IMG/VR virus record: IMGVR_UViG_3300024264_002221 | Coordinates: 18,696-82,695 of that record | DNA: 64,000 bases | Strand: one strand, 5' to 3' | DNA from: a virus | Part shown: positions 1 to 7,719 of the stretch, one piece after another | Numbering within the stretch: the stretch's first letter is position 1 | Layout of the letters: each line of letters begins with the position of its first letter | Position numbers and translations under genes: made by a program | Notes under the pieces: generated by a model | The model's input: the letters and a program-made list of their open reading frames with translations, nothing else | The model's database searches: none | Told to the model about the DNA's origin: nothing

Positions 1-245
1 GGTGATTCCGATCCGTCGTCTTTAAAGACAAAATAATTACCTTTACCATCTTTACCCAATCTAAGTGGGACACCATCTTCGTCACTTTCTACACTCTCAG
101 GTTCGTCACCCATTTCTTCAGGACCTTCTTGACCCATTTGCATTATCTCAGGATCTGTGGAACCCTTCCACTCTTCTTGTTCGTTAATTACGTCTTGAAC
201 TAACTTCTCAAGATCCTCTTGTTTTAATTTAATGACTTTTGACAT
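1..245 (-). CDS. Acidic hypothetical protein, C-terminus beyond window edge
   Basis: The reading frame opens with ATG at 245-243 and runs off the left edge with no stop, giving 81 visible codons. It begins MSKVIKLKQEDLEKLVQDVI and then becomes very acidic, with many Glu/Asp and short Gly-Pro runs. The opening amphipathic helix (hydrophobic-x-EDL-x-x-LV-x-x-VI-NE) resembles segments at both ends of the 525-residue protein at 4225-5802, which suggests a shared docking or assembly helix. I cannot name the protein; a structural or scaffold-type role is a guess from the acidic, low-complexity composition. The leader is A/T-rich with no Shine-Dalgarno sequence. Only 12 bases separate it from the epimerase gene upstream, so the two are probably co-transcribed. 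Confidence 0.65.
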   Translation of the reverse strand, partial: MSKVIKLKQEDLEKLVQDVINEQEEWKGSTDPEIMQMGQEGPEEMGDEPESVESDEDGVPLRLGKDGKGNYFVFKDDGSES

Positions 246-257
246 AATAATAGTTTA

Positions 258-800
258 CTAATAAATATCTAAATCTTTTAAAAAGGGAAGTAATAAATCC
301 TTTTTACTTATTTTGGGGTTATGATCTACGTTCCATTCTATTTTAAGATCGGGATCGTTATAGATTATACCACACTCACTATCCTTATTGTATTGATTAT
401 CAACTTTGTATTGGAATACCGCCGATGATTGTGTTGAGAATCCATGTGCACATCCTTTAGGCACAAATACGGATTTAACATCGTGTTCATCCAACTCAAC
501 CGTAACCACCTCACCATAAGTGTCAGATGTTTTTCTAATATCCACAATCACATCTGTGACTTTACCATGGATACATCTTACTAATTTAGATTGTTCGAAT
601 GGGGGTTTTTGAAAATGCAGACCCCTTATAGTGTTCCTTTTTGAGAAGGATTCGTTTTCTTGAACTATTTGGAAGTCTAACCCTGTTTGGTTGTTAAAAT
701 CACCCACATTAAAAGGTACGGAGAAGTGTCCTCTTTCATCGAAATACTTATCGTACTCAATTATGTAACAATCTTTTATTTTGGTCTTAGAAACCCTCAT
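258..800 (-). CDS. rfbC: dTDP-4-dehydrorhamnose 3,5-epimerase family (RmlC-like)
   Basis: RmlC enzymes epimerise C3 and C5 of dTDP-4-keto-6-deoxyglucose on the way to dTDP-L-rhamnose, using a cupin barrel. The 180-residue length is normal for the family. Visible family blocks are DERGHF (21-26), IRGLHFQ (58-64) with the His that acts as base, the strand DVIVDIRK (83-90), VPKGCAHGF (113-121), a Tyr at 131 in the usual position of the catalytic Tyr, and YNDPDLKIEW (147-156). The C-terminal SKKD matches the usual family ending. No RmlA, RmlB or RmlD is seen in this window, so it either uses host dTDP-sugars or acts on a related 4-keto sugar. It overlaps the small gene upstream by 14 bases. Confidence 0.9.
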   Translation of the reverse strand: MRVSKTKIKDCYIIEYDKYFDERGHFSVPFNVGDFNNQTGLDFQIVQENESFSKRNTIRGLHFQKPPFEQSKLVRCIHGKVTDVIVDIRKTSDTYGEVVTVELDEHDVKSVFVPKGCAHGFSTQSSAVFQYKVDNQYNKDSECGIIYNDPDLKIEWNVDHNPKISKKDLLLPFLKDLDIY

Positions 801-987
801 TCAACTTATTTTGAATCGACCCATTTAACTCCGTATAGTATATTTTTATTAGTTCGGAGTCCTCACCCATTTTGGTGAAGTGACTAAGAAAAAGATTTAC
901 GTAATTTGTGGCTCCTTTGATTTGTTCCTTAGTGTGACAACTATCAATAACCTTCAACGCCTTTTTATATGTTTTACTTAGACTCAT
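787..987 (-). CDS. Small hypothetical phage protein
   Basis: This is a 66-residue protein, probably helical, with no family I can name. It overlaps the epimerase gene by 14 bases at its 3' end and the upstream 85-residue gene by 4 bases (ATGA), so the three are likely translationally coupled. It has no transmembrane segment and no Cys cluster (a single Cys). The compact overlaps on both sides support it as a real gene, but its role is unknown. Confidence 0.65.
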   Translation of the reverse strand: MSLSKTYKKALKVIDSCHTKEQIKGATNYVNLFLSHFTKMGEDSELIKIYYTELNGSIQNKLNEGF

Positions 988-1241
988 AAACTTTCCTCTA
1001 TAGTGTGAATATATAGTGGGGTATTTTCACCCACATATGCGTTAAGTACATTAAAATCTAGGTACTCTATTGCATCTTCATGAGATAAACCTTCTTCCAA
1101 AAGTACGTCTATCATTTTAGAGATGTCATAGATTAATTTACCACTTAGTGGTTCTAAACCAATAATTGCATCATCGAACCCATCTGCCTGAAGAACTTCA
1201 AGTTCGGGAAATTGGTCGTGTATTTTTTCAATATTACTCAT
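984..1241 (-). CDS. Conserved small phage protein, function unknown
   Basis: The 85-residue protein carries the pattern ADGFDDAIIGLEPLSGKLIY, then helices with GLSHEDAIEYLDFNV and AYVGENTPL. From memory this pattern recurs in small conserved proteins of many phages and plasmids. No enzymatic motif is evident and the function is not established to my knowledge. The leader holds CGTATATT about 17 bases before the ATG, a string also found before the genes starting at 6176 and 10811. It overlaps the next gene by 4 bases (ATGA). Confidence 0.8.
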   Translation of the reverse strand: MSNIEKIHDQFPELEVLQADGFDDAIIGLEPLSGKLIYDISKMIDVLLEEGLSHEDAIEYLDFNVLNAYVGENTPLYIHTIEESL

Positions 1242-1279
1242 ATAAATAATATACGAATAATATTTTAATAAATCAAATA

Positions 1280-1423
1280 CTAAAGATGTTTGTCTTTTAT
1301 TAGTTGGACAAAACTATTAGTTAGGTTCTCAATACTTGTTTTATCTTCCGTAGAGGATTTATCAATAATTGGTCTAATTTGATTTTTATTGTTATAAAGG
1401 GTATTTTTATTTACTTCTGACAT
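1280..1423 (-). CDS. Small hypothetical protein (47 aa)
   Basis: A 47-codon frame starts with ATG at 1423-1421 and ends with TAG at 1282-1280. The translation begins MSEVNKNTLYNNKNQIRP and ends FVQLIKDKHL; it is polar, Asn/Lys-rich and probably helical at the C-terminus. It fills an otherwise empty gap and has an A-rich leader like its neighbours, which favours a real gene. No family is recognised, and a chance frame cannot be excluded in DNA this AT-rich. Confidence 0.5.
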   Translation of the reverse strand: MSEVNKNTLYNNKNQIRPIIDKSSTEDKTSIENLTNSFVQLIKDKHL

Positions 1424-1441
1424 AATAACTTAGTTTTTAAT

Positions 1442-3487
1442 TTATTCTTTACCTGAATCACCGCAAGGTCCGGCGTTAAATGAACCTCCATCACAAATGG
1501 GTGCCGCAGAACAACAATCTATGAATCCACGGGAGTCATCACACTCACCCGGAGCATAAATACATGGACTGTTACAAAAGCACCTGGCCCATTCTAGTTG
1601 TTTATAGTAACACCCACACCCAATCACTTCTTTATTGTGATGAATAACACTTTGTGTAGGGGTTTCAGAACTATCTGTTCTGAAATAGTAATCTACCTCT
1701 TCGACATCTATACTATATGCAACTTCATGGACGTACCTATAACCCATAGAAACTATCGTTTCGGGAATAAGGTTCCCCCCACTTAATTCTCTTGTTATTA
1801 CTTTACACCCAACCAATAAATTATCCGCAATCATGAATCGATACGAGTCCTCATTTGGTCCTGATGATAGGATTTGACTTCTACCTAAAAAGGTATATGT
1901 TTTACCCCCACTTAAGGTTATTATGTGTTCAAAAAATCCCGACTCTTCGGAAATAATACTATCAGTACTAACTGAAGTATCGGTGAGTCCACTTACGTAA
2001 GATGTAATCTTAGTATTAGATATATTGACATCCAAATCTTGAGTCATGACCTTCATTACAAAAGAACTATATTCATTAGTCGGAGATATCTCAAGAGAAT
2101 ATTTCGTAGTCCCCGTACCACTAATAGTGACTGAATCGGTTGTGTAATTGGGTTCAGTATCCTCATTACCATTACCGTTTGCATCATATACATCTTTCTC
2201 TAATAGAAACATAACTTGAGCACTACCCTCACAAGAAGCATTGAACGTTATTCGACCACCTTCAGGAAACCCAATGTTTGATAATTCTGTATTGGTATTT
2301 GCAAAACCACCCCATTCGTTAGATGTGGTTGGGTTATTGTATGTTGGATCGTGACCTTCTTCTTTAGTATAAGACATACCCCCAAATGGCCCATCAAATA
2401 CGGGCGAATATACTATATCGCTACGATTTAAATCACTTATATTCGAAACAAAATTAATATGAGATTCGTCATCAGGTCCTAAACCAGTTAATATAACACT
2501 TGAGAGGGTATCACCTACTCTAAGATCTTTTAGTTTAACTAATGAACCATCACTTTTTTTAACATTATCGTTTTCAGATCCAGTATAAAGTTTCGAAGCT
2601 GCCGTTGACCCTGTTTTTTGTAAGTACTTAGGTCTCTCCCATGGGGATAGTTCATTTGTTGTACCATCGTAATCCACAGCATCTGTTATTGGTAACCTAT
2701 TAGAATGACAGAATACGTCGAACGGATTTAAAACTGATAGGTCACTTCCATATAGTATTGTAATATGTCTGTACGTTTTTAATTTACCATCAATTAAATC
2801 GTTAGTGTTACAAATATATTCCTGAAGTAATTCGTTACTATTTAATCCGTTTTTAAGTGTGTTTAATTCCTCAACACTATTAATTCTATATACTTTAGGA
2901 TAATTTCCATAGTTGATCGTAGGATACCTTTCCTTAATAATAAAGTTAGGATGGTTACCATTGTTTGTTATCGTCGTACCTATAGTATCTACACTAATTT
3001 CATTCCCGTCATTAAAAAATACGTTAGGTAATGAGTTAGGATTACTGTCAGATATCAATTTTAGAAACCCGAAATTATCTTTACAGTATGATTCATCAAC
3101 TAAAGCATTGTCGTCATATGCAATTCTTAAGATTAATTTATCGTCTGCATCCTCGATCAATGGTAAAGACCCATCTTGATTTTGAGTGATAAAACTAACA
3201 CTATGAGTTTCACCATAAACATTAGATAACATATGACTAATCTTTTGGTAAGGAGAACTACCGTCATGTTGTTTGTCTAACCCATCTTGTACGAAGTTAG
3301 AACCTAAAGGATCTATAATGACAATACTTGTTATGTTATTATCTAAAAGAAACTGATCAAATACGGACTTGTTAAAATAGTCTTCGGCTCTTGCAAATGA
3401 AGGTAAAACAGAAGTGTTACTTTCTAAGTGTCTAAAATTACCGTTATTATCTTTAAGGTAATCATTACCTACCAAAACTGCTCTCAT
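1442..3487 (-). CDS. Large virion-type protein with ATP-grasp-like N-terminus, Hint-like blocks and Cys-rich tail
   Basis: This 681-residue protein appears to be a mosaic. Residues about 1-270 contain IIKERYPTINYG and then LLQEYI after a helix ending in NTLKNGL, an order that resembles the ATP-binding part of ATP-grasp folds. The middle has a Hint-like opening block, KKSDGSLVKLKDLRVGDTL, without the usual N-terminal Cys. A Ser/Thr-rich beta region follows, and near residues 590-620 a Hint-like closing block, SIDVEEVDYYF with HHNK. The last 60 residues hold about ten Cys, beginning GCGC. It overlaps the Zn-ribbon gene upstream by 4 bases. These assignments rest on local motif resemblance only. 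I favour a virion or baseplate-associated protein; self-cleavage is unlikely without the catalytic Cys. Confidence 0.6.
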   Translation of the reverse strand: MRAVLVGNDYLKDNNGNFRHLESNTSVLPSFARAEDYFNKSVFDQFLLDNNITSIVIIDPLGSNFVQDGLDKQHDGSSPYQKISHMLSNVYGETHSVSFITQNQDGSLPLIEDADDKLILRIAYDDNALVDESYCKDNFGFLKLISDSNPNSLPNVFFNDGNEISVDTIGTTITNNGNHPNFIIKERYPTINYGNYPKVYRINSVEELNTLKNGLNSNELLQEYICNTNDLIDGKLKTYRHITILYGSDLSVLNPFDVFCHSNRLPITDAVDYDGTTNELSPWERPKYLQKTGSTAASKLYTGSENDNVKKSDGSLVKLKDLRVGDTLSSVILTGLGPDDESHINFVSNISDLNRSDIVYSPVFDGPFGGMSYTKEEGHDPTYNNPTTSNEWGGFANTNTELSNIGFPEGGRITFNASCEGSAQVMFLLEKDVYDANGNGNEDTEPNYTTDSVTISGTGTTKYSLEISPTNEYSSFVMKVMTQDLDVNISNTKITSYVSGLTDTSVSTDSIISEESGFFEHIITLSGGKTYTFLGRSQILSSGPNEDSYRFMIADNLLVGCKVITRELSGGNLIPETIVSMGYRYVHEVAYSIDVEEVDYYFRTDSSETPTQSVIHHNKEVIGCGCYYKQLEWARCFCNSPCIYAPGECDDSRGFIDCCSAAPICDGGSFNAGPCGDSGKE

Positions 3488-3759
3488 ATTAATGTGTTTT
3501 TAACTTTTGTTTTAAAGTGTCCTCGGTCTATTTCACTCCATTTACCTTTTGGACACTCATCCCCTTTATTAGTAAATATCTTACCATGTATAAAACAACC
3601 ACAAGCACCACAACTACAAAAATTATCCTCAACACCACCCTTAAGAAATTCACATCCTTTACAAATTTCCAATCTTTTTAGTGCCAGATCTTTTTGTTCT
3701 ATAGTTGGGCTAATTTTTATTTTATACGCCTCAAGTATCTTTTTAAAATCAATCTTCAT
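3484..3759 (-). CDS. Zinc-ribbon-type small protein (DUF6171-like)
   Basis: The 91-residue protein has a helical N-terminal half and a C-terminal metal-binding half with Cys at 33, 36, 48, 50, 53, 55 and 69, in the arrangement CKGC...CSCGACGCF...CPKGKW. The CGCF and CPxGKW elements match small phage/Bacteroidota zinc-binding proteins that I associate with DUF6171. It probably binds one or two zinc ions; no catalytic residues are apparent. Its leader contains TATTTATT five bases before the ATG. It overlaps the large Cys-tailed protein downstream by 4 bases, which suggests coordinated synthesis of the two. Confidence 0.65.
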   Translation of the reverse strand: MKIDFKKILEAYKIKISPTIEQKDLALKRLEICKGCEFLKGGVEDNFCSCGACGCFIHGKIFTNKGDECPKGKWSEIDRGHFKTKVKNTLI

Positions 3760-3783
3760 AACAATAAATATCTGTTTAAAATT

Positions 3784-3903
3784 TTAATAGATAATTTTAA
3801 GTGTGGGTTTAGGTTTCCCACATGAACCACATGTTTCTCTTGTGCCCGAATTAAGAGCACCACAACCACAGTTCCAAGACATGTCCACCATACCACCTAT
3901 CAT
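3784..3903 (-). CDS. 39-residue zinc-finger-like micropeptide
   Basis: The frame starts at ATG 3903-3901, overlapping the upstream stop as ATGA, and ends with TAA at 3786-3784. The core, WNCGCGALNSGTRETCGSCG, has four Cys as CxC and CxxC separated by 11 residues, with Trp and Asn placed as in RanBP2-type or rubredoxin-like zinc ribbons. It therefore probably binds one zinc ion. In-frame ATGs also occur at 3891 and 3882, but the ATGA overlap favours the first. It is one of four consecutive Cys-rich genes. Its role is unknown. Confidence 0.65.
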   Translation of the reverse strand: MIGGMVDMSWNCGCGALNSGTRETCGSCGKPKPTLKIIY

Positions 3904-4109
3904 CGTACTATTCTAAATGATTTAATGGTATCACACAGGGTACAAATTATTGTATCTATTCTACCTCTTACACAGGAATCTTGTTCCCAAAGTTCTACAT
4001 GATTTTTATCGGTGTTGCAGTTACACTTACCGACCTCAGTACAGTCAACAGAATTCCACTTTTTAAGTTTTGGATCTATTAACCATTCTTTTCTTAATAA
4101 ACTTACCAT
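3900..4109 (-). CDS. Small Cys-containing hypothetical protein
   Basis: The 69-residue protein has Cys at 23, 29, 31, 46, 56 and 59, including CNC and CTLC pairs, so metal binding is plausible. Its basic N-terminus (LLRKEW) and basic C-terminus could bind nucleic acid. No family is recognised. It overlaps the downstream zinc micropeptide by 4 bases (ATGA) and begins the run of Cys-rich genes going leftward. A terminator for the previous transcript lies about 55 bases upstream, so this gene probably begins a separate transcript. Confidence 0.6.
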   Translation of the reverse strand: MVSLLRKEWLIDPKLKKWNSVDCTEVGKCNCNTDKNHVELWEQDSCVRGRIDTIICTLCDTIKSFRIVR

Positions 4110-4163
4110 ACTTTTAATTTTATTATTAATATAAGGATATTTTTACAATATATCAACTAAATG

Positions 4164-4195
4164 AAAAAAGGGACCCAATTTACATTGAACCCCTT
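4164..4195 (-). terminator. Rho-independent terminator after the 525-aa gene
   Basis: Read on the minus strand this is AAGGG and GTTCAA, a six-base loop TGTAAA, then TTGGGT and CCCTT followed by TTTT. The stem is eleven pairs, including three G-T pairs. It lies 30 bases past the stop of the gene at 4225-5802 and is oriented to end that transcript. Confidence 0.7.
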
Positions 4196-4224
4196 AATAG
4201 TTTTGAATAGAACCAAAACCAATA

Positions 4225-5802
4225 TTACTTCTTGTTTATTGTTTTCTTTATGATGTCTTTTATTTCTTCTTCATTTAACCTCATATCAGCAGTATCCACA
4301 TCCTGTCTTGTCATTTGAGCCCTTTTAGCTGCCAATTGGAATTGTTTCTTACCACTCATTTCTTTCTTGAAGTTATCTAAAATTTCTTTTAGTCCTTGGA
4401 CAATGTTAACATCTGTTAATGGGTGATTATCTCCTGTGTCCCCACCAACAATTTTACCGTCTTGTTGTTTATCTACTTTACCATCAAAATCCTTTTCTTC
4501 ACTTAAATCAACATCAACAAAAAGATTTATTGATACATCCTCATCCTTGAATATTTTTCTTGCTACTCTATCAGTAGGTAATTTCTTTGCGTATTCAACG
4601 GTATAGACTAATTCCCATCTATATCCAGATGTCATCTCACCTTCACCCTGAGCAATACCTTTTATTTCTAAATCAGATGATACCATTACTGAAAAATCTT
4701 CTTCATTTGGAAAATCACCTCTATCTAATTTGAATACAGGTGTTTTACCGTATCCAGCACCTTGTTGAGTAAAACGTGTTTTAGACCAATTAGAATATCC
4801 TGAATTGTATTGTCTTCTTAAACTATTGGATTTTTTTGGGTTGTACTCATCGCTTTCAAAATACTCAGGTGTTCTACCTCTCATAACCGTTTTCCTTGTG
4901 GTATTTTGGAACTCTTCCTGTGTTTTATATAAATTTATATTGTGTGACTGGAATGTAATCTCTTTATCGTTTACTTCACTGTATTTATTTCTGTGTTTTG
5001 GATTAAGTATAACTATTTCAGGTAAACTTATTCTCTTTAGTGTATTTACAAAATCTTTATCATCAACCAACTCATCTTTTAAAACAGAATTAAATGTTCT
5101 ATTTATCTTCTCTCTAGTATATGTTGTTCTACTTCCTGAGGCGTCTGGTACTTGATCTGAGTTATCAAAACTAACCTCATCTCCATCTTCACCAGGAATA
5201 GGTTTTACACCATCAATATCCCTACCTCTTGGTTTGTAGGACGCACACTTCTGCTCTTTTAGTTTAACTTTACCAAACTTCTCTTTTAGTTTACTAACCA
5301 AATCAGGATGTCTTTCTGTTAATTCATCCCACTCACAAGTAAATATAATCGGAGTAACCTCCCCATTATCGTATCGGTACCACCCAACATGTTCTATTGG
5401 TTTACCCTCATTATCTATTTCAAACATTGCCGTCCAAGGTGGAATCACTTCTTTCTGATCCACACTTGATACTGTTTGTTCACTCCTATTGTCATCAACA
5501 ATAACATCACCAGCCTGTATTTGAGTTACCTTAACAGTACTCTTATTTTCTCCGTCAACTTTTATAACTGATTGAGATGTACTATATGTCATCTCCTCAC
5601 CATTATCTAAAGTTAAAACAATTTTTTTAGATTTTTTTGTGGGTTTACCTGGTTCAACTTCTTTGCTTGGTAGTTGATCTGGTCTTAATGGCATTTCATC
5701 TAACTCCTTAGATTCATCGAAACCTTTATACCCAGGTCGTCTTATGGTGGTTAGATTCTCACCAATCAGAGTTAAAATATCTTTTTTGCTTAATTCTTCC
5801 AT
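4225..5802 (-). CDS. Probable virion structural protein (525 aa), function unknown
   Basis: The protein is highly charged. It begins with the helix LSKKDILTLIGENL and ends with LNEEEIKDIIKKTINKK; both resemble the opening helix of the acidic protein at 1-245. Residues about 60-115 (TLDNGEEMTYST... VTQIQAGDVIVDDN) look like a degenerate Hint-type beta domain: a short DNG turn and, later, a xxGDxI strand. The middle is rich in Arg, Tyr and Asn and the C-terminal third is acidic. No enzymatic motif was seen. Length, composition and position suggest a virion or baseplate component, but this is inference. It has its own leader with TATTTATA about 27 bases before the ATG and is followed by a strong terminator, so it is probably a single-gene transcript. 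Confidence 0.65.
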   Translation of the reverse strand: MEELSKKDILTLIGENLTTIRRPGYKGFDESKELDEMPLRPDQLPSKEVEPGKPTKKSKKIVLTLDNGEEMTYSTSQSVIKVDGENKSTVKVTQIQAGDVIVDDNRSEQTVSSVDQKEVIPPWTAMFEIDNEGKPIEHVGWYRYDNGEVTPIIFTCEWDELTERHPDLVSKLKEKFGKVKLKEQKCASYKPRGRDIDGVKPIPGEDGDEVSFDNSDQVPDASGSRTTYTREKINRTFNSVLKDELVDDKDFVNTLKRISLPEIVILNPKHRNKYSEVNDKEITFQSHNINLYKTQEEFQNTTRKTVMRGRTPEYFESDEYNPKKSNSLRRQYNSGYSNWSKTRFTQQGAGYGKTPVFKLDRGDFPNEEDFSVMVSSDLEIKGIAQGEGEMTSGYRWELVYTVEYAKKLPTDRVARKIFKDEDVSINLFVDVDLSEEKDFDGKVDKQQDGKIVGGDTGDNHPLTDVNIVQGLKEILDNFKKEMSGKKQFQLAAKRAQMTRQDVDTADMRLNEEEIKDIIKKTINKK

Positions 5803-5846
5803 TAGATTGTTTTTATATATAAATACTTTATTTATTGGTTTAAACC

Positions 5847-6176
5847 TTATAAACTAAAACTTTCCCCACATCCACAGGTTCTCGATGCATTTGGGTTGAT
5901 CCATTCAAACCCTTTACCGTTTAATCCCCCTTGGAAATCTAACACTGTACCTGCTAAATAAAGTAATGAAGGTTTATTAATGACCACCTTGATTGCATCC
6001 ACTTCAAATACACTATCTCCCTCATTTATCTTATCGTCAAAATCCATTTCATATTGCAAACCACTACAACCGCCACCACTTACACCAACCCTAAGGTTGT
6101 GAGTGTCAGGTGTTATACCACCTTCCATCATTAAACCAACTATTTTTTCTATTGCTATTTCTGTTACGTCTACCAT
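5847..6176 (-). CDS. A-type iron-sulfur carrier (IscA/ErpA/HesB family)
   Basis: A-type carriers receive or deliver Fe-S clusters using three conserved Cys. All three are present: Cys37 in SGGGCSGL, and Cys101 and Cys103 in TCGCGESF. The length (109) and the blocks LRVGVSGGGCSGLQYEM and FEWINPNASRTCGCG are typical. Related genes are known from marine phages such as cyanophages. The likely role is to support host or phage Fe-S enzymes during infection; this window itself encodes two radical-SAM proteins and a U32-like protein that would need clusters. The leader carries CGTATATT about 10-17 bases before the ATG. Confidence 0.93.
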   Translation of the reverse strand: MVDVTEIAIEKIVGLMMEGGITPDTHNLRVGVSGGGCSGLQYEMDFDDKINEGDSVFEVDAIKVVINKPSLLYLAGTVLDFQGGLNGKGFEWINPNASRTCGCGESFSL

Positions 6177-6203
6177 ACTATAAAATATACGAAAAATAAA
6201 AAT

Positions 6204-7634
6204 TTATATCAAATCATACTTTTCTTTAACCCACTTTACTTTGTCAAAGTTACCCATACGTTTGTTGAGTGTGTCTATTGCACTTTTAAAATCGGAAGGT
6301 GTCGGTGAGTTTGCCTTACCATAACACATGGTTTTCTTACCTTTTCTATATTGAACATCCACCCATCTTTTTCCCTTCCTTAAAGAGATAAATATTGATG
6401 CAATCCCATGTGCGAACTGATTACCCATACAATTTTTCATTATGTGTCCCTCAACTTTAAACTCCTCTTCTTTAGATAAGACTTTGGGTTGGTATACCAC
6501 ATCACCAACCTTGATAGGTTGTTCAACATATTTAACGAAATCTTCGGGGAAAAGATACCTAACCCTATATCCTTTCTGTAGGTATTTTCTTAAGGATTCC
6601 CATTCCTCAAATAGTGTATCCAATTCTGAATCTGTTGTTGCGGTAAACTTTAATTCAATTCCCCTTTTTTCGATCTTGTTTCTTAATTCAAATAAACGAT
6701 ACAAGGACATTATTAATGTCCCGTCTGATGTTAAATCTGTGTTTAATCTTAAACCTTCTTCTTCCCACCTTTTAATTAACTTAACCATGTTTCTCTTTTC
6801 GGTCTCATTTTTTAGTGGGTGAACTTTTCTATTGGGTGGTGACTTATAACAATGTAAATGCCAATCAATTTTATTCATGTAATCGATATAGTTATCACCG
6901 AATAACTTACTAAAATAATTAAGTGATTTAATTATTATCGGCATCCCCTCATCATTATTATTTATTGAACCTATAAATTGTCTATTTTTTATTCCATACT
7001 GTTCTAAAACAGCGGGTACAAATTTACGATCATTGTTTTTTAGGTATTTTTGTTTTGGATAATCCTCTTGGATGTCGATGTATATTAGATCGTGACCTTT
7101 GATATTTTTTTTATCTAAATGAAAATCAACAATTAGGTCGTACAAAGGATCTATCTCGACTTTGTGGTATCCTTTTTTTGATAGATATTCGTCTTTTATT
7201 CTTGGTTGAATTATTTCCCTTATTAAATTCCACGCTTCCTCTGTTTTTTTTCTGTACCTAACACCCCAATTAGAACCTTTCTTAGATCCTCCGAAGAACC
7301 CCACACTAGTAATGTCTTCTAATTGTGAGAACTTATTTCTATGATCTCTACCATTTGATGATTTGTTACCACCTAAGAACCCTTTGTTTGTGGTTTGAGT
7401 GAAGACACGAAAGTCAGAACTATTTAGGTCTATTGATAACCTGTGTTCCGTTTCGACACGTCTCTTTAATTCGAACTCATTCTGATTACTCTCGTCGAAC
7501 CTCATATATGTGAATAGATATGAAAGTTCAAGTATTAAAGTATCATCATAATGATATATGTCAATAGAACATTTCTCCTGACATTTACCTTTATCTGTTT
7601 TCTTGTTTTGTTTGTAATTGAATACCTTCTCCAC
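6204..7634 (-). CDS. PcfJ-like protein, GTG start
   Basis: The 476-residue protein resembles PcfJ-type proteins of mobile elements in its C-terminal third: a basic or Gly-rich lead-in, then GHIMKNCMGNQF (near residue 400) with the typical His...Cys arrangement, and a strand pair ending DVQYRKGKKTMCYGKAN. The biochemical role of PcfJ proteins is not settled; they occur on conjugative plasmids and phages. The start is a GTG at 7634-7632. The frame is closed shortly upstream by a stop and the next internal Met is near residue 44. It is divergent from the small plus-strand gene at 7720, with promoters presumably in the 85-base gap. Confidence 0.65.
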   Translation of the reverse strand: MEKVFNYKQNKKTDKGKCQEKCSIDIYHYDDTLILELSYLFTYMRFDESNQNEFELKRRVETEHRLSIDLNSSDFRVFTQTTNKGFLGGNKSSNGRDHRNKFSQLEDITSVGFFGGSKKGSNWGVRYRKKTEEAWNLIREIIQPRIKDEYLSKKGYHKVEIDPLYDLIVDFHLDKKNIKGHDLIYIDIQEDYPKQKYLKNNDRKFVPAVLEQYGIKNRQFIGSINNNDEGMPIIIKSLNYFSKLFGDNYIDYMNKIDWHLHCYKSPPNRKVHPLKNETEKRNMVKLIKRWEEEGLRLNTDLTSDGTLIMSLYRLFELRNKIEKRGIELKFTATTDSELDTLFEEWESLRKYLQKGYRVRYLFPEDFVKYVEQPIKVGDVVYQPKVLSKEEEFKVEGHIMKNCMGNQFAHGIASIFISLRKGKRWVDVQYRKGKKTMCYGKANSPTPSDFKSAIDTLNKRMGNFDKVKWVKEKYDLI

Positions 7635-7719
7635 ACCAATAATTTAGGTGAAAAAAAAATAATTGTGTAGTGTTATTTTAGTAATTTATATAGGTATTTA
7701 TAATAATATTTATAAAATT

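Noticed and set aside
1442-3487. Active intein in the 681-residue protein
   Set aside because: There is no N-terminal Cys/Ser at the first block, and no extein continuity that resembles a known protein. It is kept only as a Hint-like fold.
7695-7702. T4-type late promoter TATAAATA on the minus strand for the PcfJ-like gene
   Set aside because: It is the reverse complement of the sense-strand TATTTATA leader motif that recurs before many genes, so the late-promoter reading is less likely. It cannot be decided without transcript mapping.
7663-7719. Upstream TTG extension of the plus-strand gene at 7720
   Set aside because: It would translate the AT-rich promoter gap into a hydrophobic stretch. 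The ATG at 7720 has the leader type seen elsewhere.
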